A stretch of DNA of 19,289 nucleotides from an uncultured Clostridia bacterium. Its GTDB lineage: Bacteria; Bacillota; Clostridia; Christensenellales; UBA1242. The DNA is taken from positions 1 to 19,289 of the forward strand of contig CALBKX010000002.1 of the NCBI GenBank assembly GCA_937895935.1, in the 5' to 3' direction. The translations under genes and the position numbers were made by a program. Below are positions 6,734 through 15,184 of this stretch, in pieces (within the stretch, counting starts at the first letter, position 1; each line of letters opens with the position of its first letter). The notes below the pieces were generated by a model. It was not told where the DNA came from, made no database searches, and was given only the letters and a program-made list of their open reading frames with translations.

Positions 6734-6873
6734 TATAATACTAATTCGAATGGTAAAACCAATTTAATTTAAAATTAGTGAAATGTTTATGAAAATTATA
6801 ATTTCACTAAAAGAGTATTTGATTTTATTCATATTCTTTTTGAATAGTATATGAATGTTTGTTCATATACTAT
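6734..6873. other. hairpin cluster downstream of the DivIVA-like gene
   Basis: Perfect hairpins at 6775-6784/6801-6810 (TTAGTGAAAT with ATTTCACTAA) and 6844-6855/6862-6873 (ATAGTATATGAA with TTCATATACTAT). ATTCATAT (6828-6835) can compete for ATATGAAT (6849-6856), so two mutually exclusive folds exist. TATAAT at 6734-6739 has TTGACA only 22 bp upstream (6706-6711), too far for a standard promoter. A short transcript ending at the 6880-6924 terminator is possible but weakly supported. Confidence 0.35.
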
Positions 6874-6879
6874 AAGCAA

Positions 6880-6924
6880 AAAAAACAAGGCAAGTTATAA
6901 ATAAAGAACTTTGCCTTGTTTTTT
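6880..6924. terminator. bidirectional terminator between the DivIVA-like gene and PFOR
   Basis: AAAAAACAAGGCAAGTT (6880-6896) pairs with AACTTTGCCTTGTTTTTT (6907-6924), with one bulged base and a 10-base loop. A and T tracts on the two sides let it work in both directions. It starts 8 bases after the PFOR stop on the minus strand and also faces rightward transcription from the lgt operon. Confidence 0.9.
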
Positions 6925-6931
6925 ATGCATA

Positions 6932-9900
6932 TTATTGTTCGTTTTGTATTTTTAACATATCTGTTAAAATTTTTCTTCTTTCAATCGCGTCTTTTTCGCT
7001 TTCTTTAAACAATTCATCTGCCATTTCTGGATTTGTTTTGTATAAAGCCTTATATCTCGACTCTCCAAGAAGAAAATCTTTATAACTAGAAGTTGGTTCA
7101 AAGGAATCTAACTCTAAAGGTTTATCCTTGCTAGGATTGTATCTAAATAAATTCCAGTAACCACATTCAACCGCTCTTTTCATTTCAATATTTGAATTTG
7201 ACATATCAAAGCCGTGATTAACGCAAGGTGCATAGGCAATAATTATGCTTACTCCGTTGTAACTTTCTGCTTCATTAAACGCTTTTATTGTTTGAGCCAT
7301 ATTTGCACCTAAACTAACCGAAGCCACATATGCAGTTTTATAACTCATCGCCATTTGTGCTAAATTTTTCTTCTTTGTGTCTTTTCCGTGAGAAGCAAAT
7401 TTTGCAGTAGCTGCTTTTTGTGTGCTTTTTGAAGCCTGACCACCAGTGTTTGAGTAAACCTCACTATCTAGCACTAAAATATTTACATTATGCTTTGAAG
7501 CAAGTAAATGGTCTAGTCCTCCATATCCAATATCATATGCCCAGCCATCACCACCTATAATCCAAATACTTTTTTTAGCAAAATAGTCTTTATTTAAAAT
7601 AATGTTATTTAAAAGCGCTAATTCATTAGTTGAACCTTTGTTAATTAAATCCTTTTTTTCAATTTCAATCAAATTAAATAAGTCATTAATTTCATTGTTT
7701 GAAATTTCCAAATTATTATTTACCCATTTTTGTAAATATTCATCAAGTTGCATATTTATGCAAAATGGTAAATATTTATTCACGTCACTAAGCAGTGAGG
7801 ATTTATTATTTTCAATTGCTAAACTCATTCCTAAACCAAACTCAGCATTATCTTCAAAAAGCGAGTTTGCCCACGCTGGACCAAAACCATTTTTATCTTT
7901 TGAATAAGGGCAAACAGGAGCATTGCCACCATAAATTGATGAACAACCTGTAGCGTTAGCAATTAACATATTATTACCAAACAGTGTGCTTGCTATTTTT
8001 ATATATGGTGTTTCGCCACATCCTGCACAAGCACCGCAAAATTCAAAATATGGCTTTTCAAATTGAAGACCTTTTGGTGTATTAATAGAGAATGGTGGTT
8101 TTACATATGGTAGAGATTTAAAAAATTCATAATTTTGTCGTTCTTTATCCAAAATTTCTTTCGCTTCAACCATTTCCAAGGCTTTATTTTTTGCGGGACA
8201 TACTTTAGTGCATACTCCACAACCAGTACAGTCCAGAGGGCTTAATTGGACTTTAAATTTTTTGTAGTCCACACCAAAAGCATTGGCAGTATCAAAACTT
8301 TCTGGGACATTTGTCAATTCATTTTCGTCAATAAGTTTGCTATTTAAAACACTGTGCGGACACGCTACAACACACATTCCACACTGAATACAATTTTCTT
8401 TTTTCCAACAAGGTAAATGGTTTGCGATTCCTCTTTTTAAAAATTTTGATGTGTCAGTTGGAACATATCCGCTTTCGTTAAACTTAGAAACAGGTAAGTC
8501 ATTTCCTCTTAAATTTTCAATTGGTTTTATAAATTCGTTATAATACTTATCATCTGTATCTTTAACTAAATAATTAGTTTTTGAACCATTATTCATTTCA
8601 CACAAAATAAGTGCATTTTCTGCCAAATCAATCGCTTTTAAATTCTTGTTTACAACTTCATCACCTTTTTTGCCATAAGTTTTTTTGATGGCTTCTTGCA
8701 TTTTTTGTTTAGCAAGAGAATAGTCAATTATGTTTGATATTTTAAAAAACGCTGTTTGCATAATTATATTAATTTTGTTTCCAAGCCCAACTTCTTCAGC
8801 GATTTTTTGTGCATTTATAATATAAAGTTTGGAATTTGTCTTTTTTAAGTCATCAATAAATTTTTGAGGTAAAAAATTAAATACTTCTTGTTTATTTAAA
8901 ACTGTATTTAAAATAACAATCCCATTATTTTTTAATGATTGTGTTAAATCATATCTTCCTACAAAACTAAAATTATGAATAGCAATAATGTCTGAGTGTT
9001 CAAGGCTGTAAGGACTTAAAATTTTTTCATCACTTATTCTTAAATGACTTGTTGTTAAACTTCCTGATTTTTTACTATCATATTCAAAATATCCTTGAAC
9101 GTATTTGTTGGTTGCATCTCCAATAATTTTGATAGTGTTTTTATTAGCACTAATTGTTCCGTCTGAGCCAAGACCAAAAAACTTAAATTCTTTTTCATTA
9201 TTAGAAATGAAAAAATCATAGTTTTTTAATGAAAGGTGAGTCACATCATCGTCAATGCCAACTGTAAAATTAGTAAGGGGAGAGTCCTGTTTTAAATTTT
9301 CAAACACAGCAAAAACGTGATTAGGTTTAAACTCTTTGCTACCTAAACCATATCTTCCGCCCACAACAATTGCATCAAAACATGCGTTTTTAATTGCAAA
9401 TGTTACATCTTCACATAAAGGTTCGCAAGGTGCACCACTTTCTTTTGTTCTATCGAGTACAGCTATCTTTTTTACAGTTTTGGGGATTTTGTTTATAAGT
9501 GCTTTGTAATTAAAAGGTCTGAATAATCTAACTCGAACAACTCCAACTTTTTCACCTTTTTTTACAAGTTCTTTTGCGGTTTGTATGGCAGTTTCACTAC
9601 CACTTCCCATAATTACTATTATTCTTTCTGCTTTTTCATCTCCATAATATTCAAAAGGCTCATAGTGTCTTGAAGTTATACTTTCTATTTTTTTAAATGC
9701 GTCACACACTTTGTCGTAAACATCAAAATACTTTTGATTACAAGCTTCGCGGTTTTGGAAAAATATATCAGGATTTTGTGCAGTTCCTTGTTGTCTTGGA
9801 TGTAGAGGGTCTAAAGCACGTTTTTTAAATTCTTCCATTTTTTTATAAGGATAAATTTTTTTAATATCTTCTTCATCAATTGCTTCAATTTTTTGTATTT

Positions 9901-10429
9901 CATGACTTGTCCTAAAACCATCAAAAAAGTGTATAAAAGGAATAGAAGATTCAAGTGTTGCAATAGACGAAGCAAGTGCCATATCGTGACACTCTTGAAC
10001 ATTGCTTGATGCCAAAAAAGCAAACCCAGAACCTCTTGTCGCCATCACATCGCTATGGTCGCCAAAAATGGATAGTGCATGAGTGGCTATGGCCCTTGCC
10101 GATATATGAAAAACGCAAGGCAATAATTCCCCAGCTATTTTATACATATTAGGTATCATTAAAAGAAGTCCCTGACTTGCAGTAAATGTTGTGGATATAG
10201 CACCACAAGTTAAACTTCCGTGCAAAGAACCAGCCGCTCCTGCTTCCGACTGCATCTCTTTTATTATCATTGGATTTCCAAAAATATTTTTTTTACCTTC
10301 GTCAGCCCACTGACTACAAAGTTCAGCCATTGTAGAAGATGGGGTGATTGGGTAAATTGATGCAACCTCACTAACTGCATAAGCAATAAGGGCAGTTGCT
10401 GTATTTCCATCTACTGTTATTTTTCTCAT
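6932..10429 (-). CDS. nifJ: pyruvate:ferredoxin (flavodoxin) oxidoreductase, single-chain
   Basis: Catalyses pyruvate + CoA + oxidised ferredoxin to acetyl-CoA + CO2 + reduced ferredoxin, the central pyruvate node of anaerobic metabolism, in the cytoplasm. At 1165 residues it has the full homodimeric PFOR layout. The N-terminal pyrimidine-binding domain opens GNTATALIAYAVSE with YPITPSS. Two ferredoxin-type clusters follow (Cys680/683/686/690 and Cys734/737/740/744). The proximal 4Fe-4S site is Cys801/804/829/1069 by pattern, and the thiamine-PP site is GGDGWAYDIGYGGLDH (959-974) with NTGGQASKST (994-1003). AAAGGA lies 5 bases before the ATG. It is monocistronic, ends at a strong bidirectional terminator and implies an anaerobe using ferredoxin-linked redox metabolism. 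Nothing is missing or broken. Confidence 0.97.
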   Translation of the reverse strand: MRKITVDGNTATALIAYAVSEVASIYPITPSSTMAELCSQWADEGKKNIFGNPMIIKEMQSEAGAAGSLHGSLTCGAISTTFTASQGLLLMIPNMYKIAGELLPCVFHISARAIATHALSIFGDHSDVMATRGSGFAFLASSNVQECHDMALASSIATLESSIPFIHFFDGFRTSHEIQKIEAIDEEDIKKIYPYKKMEEFKKRALDPLHPRQQGTAQNPDIFFQNREACNQKYFDVYDKVCDAFKKIESITSRHYEPFEYYGDEKAERIIVIMGSGSETAIQTAKELVKKGEKVGVVRVRLFRPFNYKALINKIPKTVKKIAVLDRTKESGAPCEPLCEDVTFAIKNACFDAIVVGGRYGLGSKEFKPNHVFAVFENLKQDSPLTNFTVGIDDDVTHLSLKNYDFFISNNEKEFKFFGLGSDGTISANKNTIKIIGDATNKYVQGYFEYDSKKSGSLTTSHLRISDEKILSPYSLEHSDIIAIHNFSFVGRYDLTQSLKNNGIVILNTVLNKQEVFNFLPQKFIDDLKKTNSKLYIINAQKIAEEVGLGNKINIIMQTAFFKISNIIDYSLAKQKMQEAIKKTYGKKGDEVVNKNLKAIDLAENALILCEMNNGSKTNYLVKDTDDKYYNEFIKPIENLRGNDLPVSKFNESGYVPTDTSKFLKRGIANHLPCWKKENCIQCGMCVVACPHSVLNSKLIDENELTNVPESFDTANAFGVDYKKFKVQLSPLDCTGCGVCTKVCPAKNKALEMVEAKEILDKERQNYEFFKSLPYVKPPFSINTPKGLQFEKPYFEFCGACAGCGETPYIKIASTLFGNNMLIANATGCSSIYGGNAPVCPYSKDKNGFGPAWANSLFEDNAEFGLGMSLAIENNKSSLLSDVNKYLPFCINMQLDEYLQKWVNNNLEISNNEINDLFNLIEIEKKDLINKGSTNELALLNNIILNKDYFAKKSIWIIGGDGWAYDIGYGGLDHLLASKHNVNILVLDSEVYSNTGGQASKSTQKAATAKFASHGKDTKKKNLAQMAMSYKTAYVASVSLGANMAQTIKAFNEAESYNGVSIIIAYAPCVNHGFDMSNSNIEMKRAVECGYWNLFRYNPSKDKPLELDSFEPTSSYKDFLLGESRYKALYKTNPEMADELFKESEKDAIERRKILTDMLKIQNEQ

Positions 10430-10552
10430 ACTTGTCCTTTTAAAAATGTTAATTTTAAAATATGATGATGTTTATTTTAGCGGATTTACATTTTCAAATT
10501 TTTTTGTAAATATAACGAGCAAAACAACTAAAACAAAAGGTCATATATACAA

Positions 10553-10581
10553 ATTATAAACAAATATTTAACTTTAAACAA
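10553..10581 (-). promoter_or_regulatory. candidate promoter of nifJ
   Basis: On the minus strand TTGTTT (10576-10581), 17 bp, TATAAT (10553-10558). This gives a leader of about 115 bases. A weaker second option nearer the gene is TTGTTT (10531-10536), 16 bp, TATATT (10509-10514). Either or both could act. Confidence 0.45.
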
Positions 10582-10601
10582 ATTTTTTGTTACATTTGTT
10601 T

Positions 10602-10629
10602 TTGTTTTTTTTAATTAATAAGGTATATT
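10602..10629 (+). promoter_or_regulatory. candidate promoter of the short-chain dehydrogenase
   Basis: TTGTTT (10602-10607), 16 bp, TATATT (10624-10629). The predicted start is at or next to ATG 10636, so the mRNA may be leaderless. The -35 match is weak in T-rich sequence. Confidence 0.35.
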
Positions 10630-10635
10630 ATAAAT

Positions 10636-11424
10636 ATGAAAAAATTAAATAAAGAAAAAATAGTTGTTATAACTGGTGCATCAAGCGGTATAGGTGAAGA
10701 ATTAAAAATGTTATATGAAAAAGTCGGTCACATTGTTATAAATTTATCTCGCTCATGCAAAGAGGATAACAACAATTTTAAAGTTGATGTATCAAAAAAA
10801 GAGCAAGTTGAAAATGCTTTTGTAAAAATATTTTACTTATATGGCAAAATTGATATTTTAATAAACTGTGCCGGTTATGGGGTATTTGGTGCAATTGAGC
10901 TAACTAGCGAAGAAAAAAGTAGACAAATTTTTGATGTGAATTATTTTGGAACGCTTTGGTGTTGTCAAGAAGCGTTAAAATATATGCAAAAAGGTGCAAG
11001 AATTATTAATATTTCTTCTGCGTGTGCATTGTACTCTTTGCCATTTAGATCAATGTATTGTGCAAGCAAATCAGCGGTTAATATGTTGTCCTATGGGCTA
11101 AGAATGGAACTTAAAAATTATGGAATTGACGTAACTTGTATATGTCCGGGAGATATCAAAACCAATTTTAGTAAAAATAGGGATATAACATTAAAAACAA
11201 ACGATAAATATGGGCAAAGAATAGAGAAGTCAGTAAATAAAATAAATCAAAGAGAACACTTAAGAATGGACAAAGAAAAAGCGGTAAAAAAAATTTATAA
11301 AATTTGCAATAAAAAGCACACAAAATCAATGTATATAGTTAGCGTGAAATATAAAATTTTATACTTTTTTACTCGTTTTGTAAGTCAAAATACAGTTTTA
11401 AAAATGACAAATAAATTTTTTTAA
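10636..11424 (+). CDS. short-chain dehydrogenase/reductase (SDR)
   Basis: An NAD(P)-dependent oxidoreductase of 262 residues, usual length for a classical SDR. It has the cofactor motif TGASSGIG (13-20), NCAG (77-80, a variant of NNAG), Asn102, catalytic Ser128 in INISS, and Tyr141/Lys145 in YCASK. PGDIKT follows. The acidic Asp51 after the cofactor fold (KVDVS) fits binding of the adenine. The C-terminal part (about 215-262) is basic and aromatic (YKILYFFTRFVSQN), as in SDRs that act on lipid or membrane-bound substrates. The only AAGG upstream is 12 bases from the ATG, too far for normal use. The substrate cannot be deduced, and the neighbours do not point to a pathway. Confidence 0.9.
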   Translation: MKKLNKEKIVVITGASSGIGEELKMLYEKVGHIVINLSRSCKEDNNNFKVDVSKKEQVENAFVKIFYLYGKIDILINCAGYGVFGAIELTSEEKSRQIFDVNYFGTLWCCQEALKYMQKGARIINISSACALYSLPFRSMYCASKSAVNMLSYGLRMELKNYGIDVTCICPGDIKTNFSKNRDITLKTNDKYGQRIEKSVNKINQREHLRMDKEKAVKKIYKICNKKHTKSMYIVSVKYKILYFFTRFVSQNTVLKMTNKFF

Positions 11425-11431
11425 AATCTTT

Positions 11432-11539
11432 AAAAATGCAACATAATTTTAGAAAAATAAAAAATTTTAAGATCTGACCTCAAGTATATTTTATTTTGGA
11501 ATTTTTGTTTCACTTCAAGTGATTCTATTGTTGCTTTTT
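11432..11539 (+). terminator. long-range stem with T-tract after the SDR gene
   Basis: AAAAA-T-GCAACA (11432-11443) pairs with TGTTGC-TTTTT (11529-11539) with one bulge, closing an 85-base interior. Inside are AATTTT/AAAATT (11445-11450 with 11461-11466) and the palindrome TCACTTCAAGTGA. The T-tract after the closing stem resembles a terminator. The interior pairing is weak, so the call is tentative. Confidence 0.3.
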
Positions 11540-11554
11540 ATTTTATAAACCCTA

Positions 11555-11583
11555 TTGCAAATTAAAACTTAATATGTTAAAAT
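11555..11583 (+). promoter_or_regulatory. promoter of the 11627 gene
   Basis: TTGCAA (11555-11560), 17 bp, TAAAAT (11578-11583). The predicted start is near 11590, followed by GGAGGGG (11618-11624) and ATG 11627. Confidence 0.6.
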
Positions 11584-11626
11584 ATATCAACAAAAATAGA
11601 TAATTATCACAATTAATGGAGGGGTT

Positions 11627-12658
11627 ATGCCAAAAGGTTATGAGTTAACAAGCTATTTTGATGCACAAAGGGCATTGCAAAGAAAAATGTATACAAGAGA
11701 AATCAAAATGCTTTCAAGTGCAATTAGTAGTTTTGGATATTTAAATAACAATTTATACGGACTTGTTATTTCCGCTTTAAATAATGGTTTTGAGGACAAT
11801 TTGGGGGATTTAACAGCATATATCCATAGACCTTCTGTTGCTGATATAGGTTTAAACGAAAGTTCTAGATATCAAGACTTTATGAGTCCATTAGAACTTA
11901 GAGCAAACTCAATTGCAGTAAGAAGAGCCATTGAAGAAATTGTAAAATTAAGTTCAAGGGCAACTGTTGAGGATATGCAAAGAGTATGCTATGAAGCTGG
12001 TCAAAGTGTAGCACTAGAGTTCCAAAATTTAAAATTTGGCAAAAAAGGTGAATTTAAAATGGAACTTAAATCTCCCGTTTTAAGCACAAAACCGATTATA
12101 AAAAAATATGATAAAGCCCTAATTAACGGTACTTATCCAAAAGGTGAACCTATTGTTTACAATGATTTTAGAGATTCTGAAAGACAAGCCTTAATTAATG
12201 CAAATAAATTAAAATTTAATGAGATTTTAAGAGAATTATCACGTTTTGGAATAAATGATGTTAGTTCAAGAATAACCGCTTTTAGACATCTTAATTTAGA
12301 TTATTATTACATTGAGGATCCAAAAGGTTCTAGTTTAGAAATGGCATCATTGTTGTTTTACAAGGATTTTGAACCAAATGTTTTATACCATACAGAATTA
12401 AGTATGAATTTGGAAAAACTTACAATGGCGTTAAGTATGTTAAAAAAACAAAAAGATAATGCAAGTATACACTACGTTAATTGTAGAATGGGTGAAGTTG
12501 GGCAAAAGGCTAGAAACATTATTATATCAACATATAAAATGCTTCCAGAGATGTTTACTGGATACTATAACGTATATTCAAGAGCTGAAAAAAAGACAGC
12601 AATACAAAAACAGCAATTAGCGGATGCAAGAAAAGCCAAAAATGCTATTGAAAAATAA
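11627..12658 (+). CDS. conserved-looking cytoplasmic protein, unknown function
   Basis: I do not recognise this 343-residue protein. It is soluble, has no signal peptide or membrane helix, and is rich in charged helices. Visible blocks are an N-terminal helical region (1-60), a segment with YIHRPSVADIGLNESSRYQD (about 65-84), a central helix pair (85-140), a loop with TYPKGEPIVYNDFRDSERQA, and a helical C-terminus. That C-terminus ends in a basic coiled tail, KKTAIQKQQLADARKAKNAI. No nucleotide-binding, metal or DNA-binding signature stands out. The start is unambiguous because GGAGGGG lies 2 bases upstream of the ATG behind a good promoter. A small gene overlaps its end and the NHEJ operon follows on the same strand, which is the only contextual hint. 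Confidence 0.75.
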   Translation: MPKGYELTSYFDAQRALQRKMYTREIKMLSSAISSFGYLNNNLYGLVISALNNGFEDNLGDLTAYIHRPSVADIGLNESSRYQDFMSPLELRANSIAVRRAIEEIVKLSSRATVEDMQRVCYEAGQSVALEFQNLKFGKKGEFKMELKSPVLSTKPIIKKYDKALINGTYPKGEPIVYNDFRDSERQALINANKLKFNEILRELSRFGINDVSSRITAFRHLNLDYYYIEDPKGSSLEMASLLFYKDFEPNVLYHTELSMNLEKLTMALSMLKKQKDNASIHYVNCRMGEVGQKARNIIISTYKMLPEMFTGYYNVYSRAEKKTAIQKQQLADARKAKNAIEK

Positions 12659-12857
12659 AATCTCACACAAATACATTGAAGATTATAACATAATGTGTAA
12701 AAATATTTCATATGAAAGTAATAGCAAAGTAGAACATATAAGTAATACTCGTGATTTAAGAAATGTTTTAGTGTCTTATGAAAAAATTGATGAAGCTTCA
12801 GCAAATGAGATTATAAAACTTTATGGCTCAGTTGTGGCAAAAAAAAGAAGTCAATGA
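12642..12857 (+). CDS. small protein overlapping the end of the 11627 gene
   Basis: A 71-residue frame starting MLLKNKISHKYIEDYNIMC, in a different frame from the upstream gene and overlapping its last 17 bases. A start at 12624 would give 77 residues. It fills the otherwise empty space up to the ku leader. Its second half (NTRDLRNVLVSYEKIDEASA) reads like a normal charged helical protein rather than noise. No convincing ribosome site is seen, so coupling to the upstream gene would be needed. Unrecognised; it could also be a chance frame. Confidence 0.45.
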   Translation: MLLKNKISHKYIEDYNIMCKNISYESNSKVEHISNTRDLRNVLVSYEKIDEASANEIIKLYGSVVAKKRSQ

Positions 12858-12904
12858 CTTTTCAAATGATACTTTAATTTTAGGATTTTAATAAATATTT
12901 TGTT

Positions 12905-12946
12905 AAAAATCTCTTTTTTGCAAATATTAGCAATAAGGAGATTTTT
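12905..12946 (+). promoter_or_regulatory. hairpin sequestering the ku ribosome site
   Basis: AAAAATCTCTTT (12905-12916) pairs with AAGGAGATTTTT (12935-12946) over 12 bp with a single G-T wobble. TTGC/GCAA (12918-12921 with 12930-12933) extends the helix. The AAGGAG site at 12935-12940 is entirely paired and ATG follows 2 bases later. Runs of U opposite AGGA resemble a fourU RNA thermometer. The right arm plus T-run also resembles a weak terminator. Confidence 0.6.
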
Positions 12947-12948
12947 TT

Positions 12949-13758
12949 ATGGCATCAACAAAAAAAGCAATTTCGTTTGGACTTGTATATATTCCAATTA
13001 GTTTAAGTCCTAGTATCAAAGAAAATGATTTAGGATTTAATATGATAGATAAAAATACGATGAGCAGAATCAAATATAAAAAAACTTGTGTTGATTGTGA
13101 TAATAAGGAAGTAAAAAATGAAAATATAGTCAAAGGTTATGAATACAAAAAAAATAAGTATGTAATTTTTACGGAAGACGAGTTTGAAAAGTTAAAATCC
13201 AAAAAGGACAAAAATATAACAATTGACAGTTTTGTTAATTTAAACGAAGTTGATCCTATTTATTTTGATAAAACATATTATGTTAGTCCAAACGGAAGTG
13301 ATAAGGCTTTTAACTTACTTTTAACAGCTATGCAAAAGTCAAACAAAGCAGGCATAGCAAAAACCGTTTTAGGGACAAAAGACACGTTAATTTTGCTAAG
13401 AGCAAAAGATGGTAAAATGGTTTTAAACACAATGTATTTTAAAGAAGAAATTTTAAATAGTCCTGCAATAAACAAAGAAAAAGTTAATAAATCAGAATTA
13501 GATTTAGCAATGACTTTGATTAATAATATGAGCAGTAAATTTGAACCTGAAAAATACAAAGACGAATATAATGCAAAAGTTAAAAAAGCTATAAAACAAA
13601 AAATATCTGGCAAAAAGATAGTTGAAACAAAATACGAGCAAGAACCACAAAAAGTAATTAATCTTTTGGATGCACTTAAAAAGAGTGTTAAAGCAAATAC
13701 CAAACCTACTAAAGAAAAGTCTAAAAAGAAAAATAAAGGTATAAAACTGGTAAGTTAA
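12949..13758 (+). CDS. ku: Ku DNA end-binding protein
   Basis: Bacterial Ku forms a homodimeric ring on broken double-stranded DNA ends and recruits LigD in non-homologous end joining. The 269-residue protein opens with the Ku-core signature KKAISFGLVYIPISLSPSI. The family's conserved strands follow: IKYKKTCVDCDN, KGYEYKKNKYVIFTEDEFEKL, IDSFVNLNEVDPIYFDKTYYVSP, KSNKAGIAKTVLGTKDTLILLR and MYFKEEI. The C-terminal 40 residues are Lys-rich, as in other bacterial Ku tails that bind DNA and ligase. LigD starts 13 bases after its stop, so the two are co-transcribed. The ribosome site is inside a hairpin, hinting at controlled translation. Length and motifs are complete. Confidence 0.95.
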   Translation: MASTKKAISFGLVYIPISLSPSIKENDLGFNMIDKNTMSRIKYKKTCVDCDNKEVKNENIVKGYEYKKNKYVIFTEDEFEKLKSKKDKNITIDSFVNLNEVDPIYFDKTYYVSPNGSDKAFNLLLTAMQKSNKAGIAKTVLGTKDTLILLRAKDGKMVLNTMYFKEEILNSPAINKEKVNKSELDLAMTLINNMSSKFEPEKYKDEYNAKVKKAIKQKISGKKIVETKYEQEPQKVINLLDALKKSVKANTKPTKEKSKKKNKGIKLVS

Positions 13759-13771
13759 ATGGAGAAAACTC

Positions 13772-15184
13772 ATGGATTTACAAGAGTATAAAAATAAACG
13801 AGACTTTAACATGACAAATGAGCCTAAGGGTAAAAAAACTAAAAGCAATAATTATCGTTTTGTTATTCAAAAACATAAGGCAAGAGTTTTGCATTATGAT
13901 TTTAGGCTAGAGTACAACAAAGTACTCCTAAGTTGGGCTGTTCCAAAAAACTTATCAACAAACTCAAAAGTAAAAAGACTTGCAGTTCACGTTGAGGACC
14001 ACCCTGTTGACTATATTAATTTTGAAGGTACAATTCCAAAAGGTCAATACGGAGCAGGGGCTGTTGAAATTTTTGATAAAGGAACATATGTGCCAATAAA
14101 CGATTTTTCTAACGGATTAAATGTTGGTGAGTTAAAATTTTATCTATTGGGAGAAAAATTTCAAGGAATATGGACTTTAGTAAAAAAAGATGAAAAAAAC
14201 TGGTTTATAGTAAAATGTAAAAATGAGTATATATTAAATAAAAAGAAAAATAAAAAATTACCTTTTAAAAGCTTTGATGTGCAACAAGCATTATTGTCTA
14301 ATAAAATTCCTAAAGGAGATAATTGGCTCTTTGAAATTAAATATGATGGCTACCGAATTGTTGCATTAATAGAAAATGGGAAAGTTAAACTAATTACAAG
14401 AAATGGACAAGACTACACAAAAAAATTTCCTAATGTGGTTCAATCCTTGGAAAAACAATTTAAATTATTAAATGTAATTTTAGATGGTGAAATGGTCGTT
14501 TTTGACCAACAAGGAAGGTCAGATTTTTCTTTGCTTTTGGATTGCATAAAACAGCAAAAAAATAATTTTTCATATGTAATATTTGATATTTTAGCAATTG
14601 ATGAATTTGATTTAAGACAGCAAAAACAAATAGCAAGAAAAAATTTATTAAAAGATACTTTAACAAATGCCTCTTCCAATTTAATATTTAGTGAACATAT
14701 ATTTGACAAAGGTCAAGAGTGTTTTAATCTAGCTAAAGAAAAAGGCTTAGAGGGAATAATCGCTAAAAATGCTTTGTCTGATTATGTTGGAAACAGGAAT
14801 GGTGATTGGTTGAAAATAAAATGTTATAAAAGACAAGAATTTGTTGTTTGTGGTTATACAAAAACTAAAAAAAATCAAGAATTAAGTAGCATAATAGTTG
14901 GTTATTATTCGGGGATTAATTTAATATTTGCAGGAAAAGTTGGGACGGGTTTTGATTTAAAATCAAAATCCGAGTTAAATAATCTTTTTAGCAAAATTAT
15001 TATAAAGAAATGCGTGCTAAATAAGGCTCCCAAAAATACTATATTTATAAAACCAATTTACGTGGCAGAAATACAATTCGCAGAGTTTACCAAGGATAAC
15101 GTTTTACGTCAGCCAAGTTTTATTGGACTTAGAGAAGATAAAAAAGCTATAGATGTTATTAAAGAGGATCAAAGTGGAAAATAA
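13772..15184 (+). CDS. ligD: LigD phosphoesterase-ATP-dependent DNA ligase
   Basis: Processes 3' ends and seals double-strand breaks with Ku. Residues about 25-150 are the 3'-phosphoesterase domain. His35, His41, Asp43, Arg45, His77 and Tyr81 have the same spacing as the metal and active-site residues I recall for Pseudomonas LigD (His42, His48, Asp50, Arg52, His84, Tyr88). From about residue 175 comes the nucleotidyltransferase domain, with Lys190 in EIKYDGYR as the AMP acceptor, then ILDGEMVVFD, GLEGIIAK and WLKIK, and a C-terminal OB fold. GGAG lies 7 bases before the ATG. The polymerase domain usual in LigD is absent here and is encoded by the next gene, which overlaps by 11 bases. Confidence 0.95.
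   Translation: MDLQEYKNKRDFNMTNEPKGKKTKSNNYRFVIQKHKARVLHYDFRLEYNKVLLSWAVPKNLSTNSKVKRLAVHVEDHPVDYINFEGTIPKGQYGAGAVEIFDKGTYVPINDFSNGLNVGELKFYLLGEKFQGIWTLVKKDEKNWFIVKCKNEYILNKKKNKKLPFKSFDVQQALLSNKIPKGDNWLFEIKYDGYRIVALIENGKVKLITRNGQDYTKKFPNVVQSLEKQFKLLNVILDGEMVVFDQQGRSDFSLLLDCIKQQKNNFSYVIFDILAIDEFDLRQQKQIARKNLLKDTLTNASSNLIFSEHIFDKGQECFNLAKEKGLEGIIAKNALSDYVGNRNGDWLKIKCYKRQEFVVCGYTKTKKNQELSSIIVGYYSGINLIFAGKVGTGFDLKSKSELNNLFSKIIIKKCVLNKAPKNTIFIKPIYVAEIQFAEFTKDNVLRQPSFIGLREDKKAIDVIKEDQSGK

Noticed and set aside
12565..12804. Minus-strand 79-residue open frame
   Set aside because: Cys/Phe/Tyr-rich composition typical of the antisense of an AT-rich gene, with no ribosome site.
13504..14709. Minus-strand frames inside ku and ligD
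   Set aside because: Shadows of genes whose domains are complete on the plus strand.
15153..15184. Frameshift breaking a fused LigD
   Set aside because: The ligase ends with a complete C-terminal domain, the polymerase has its own ribosome site and GTG start, and both domains are intact.
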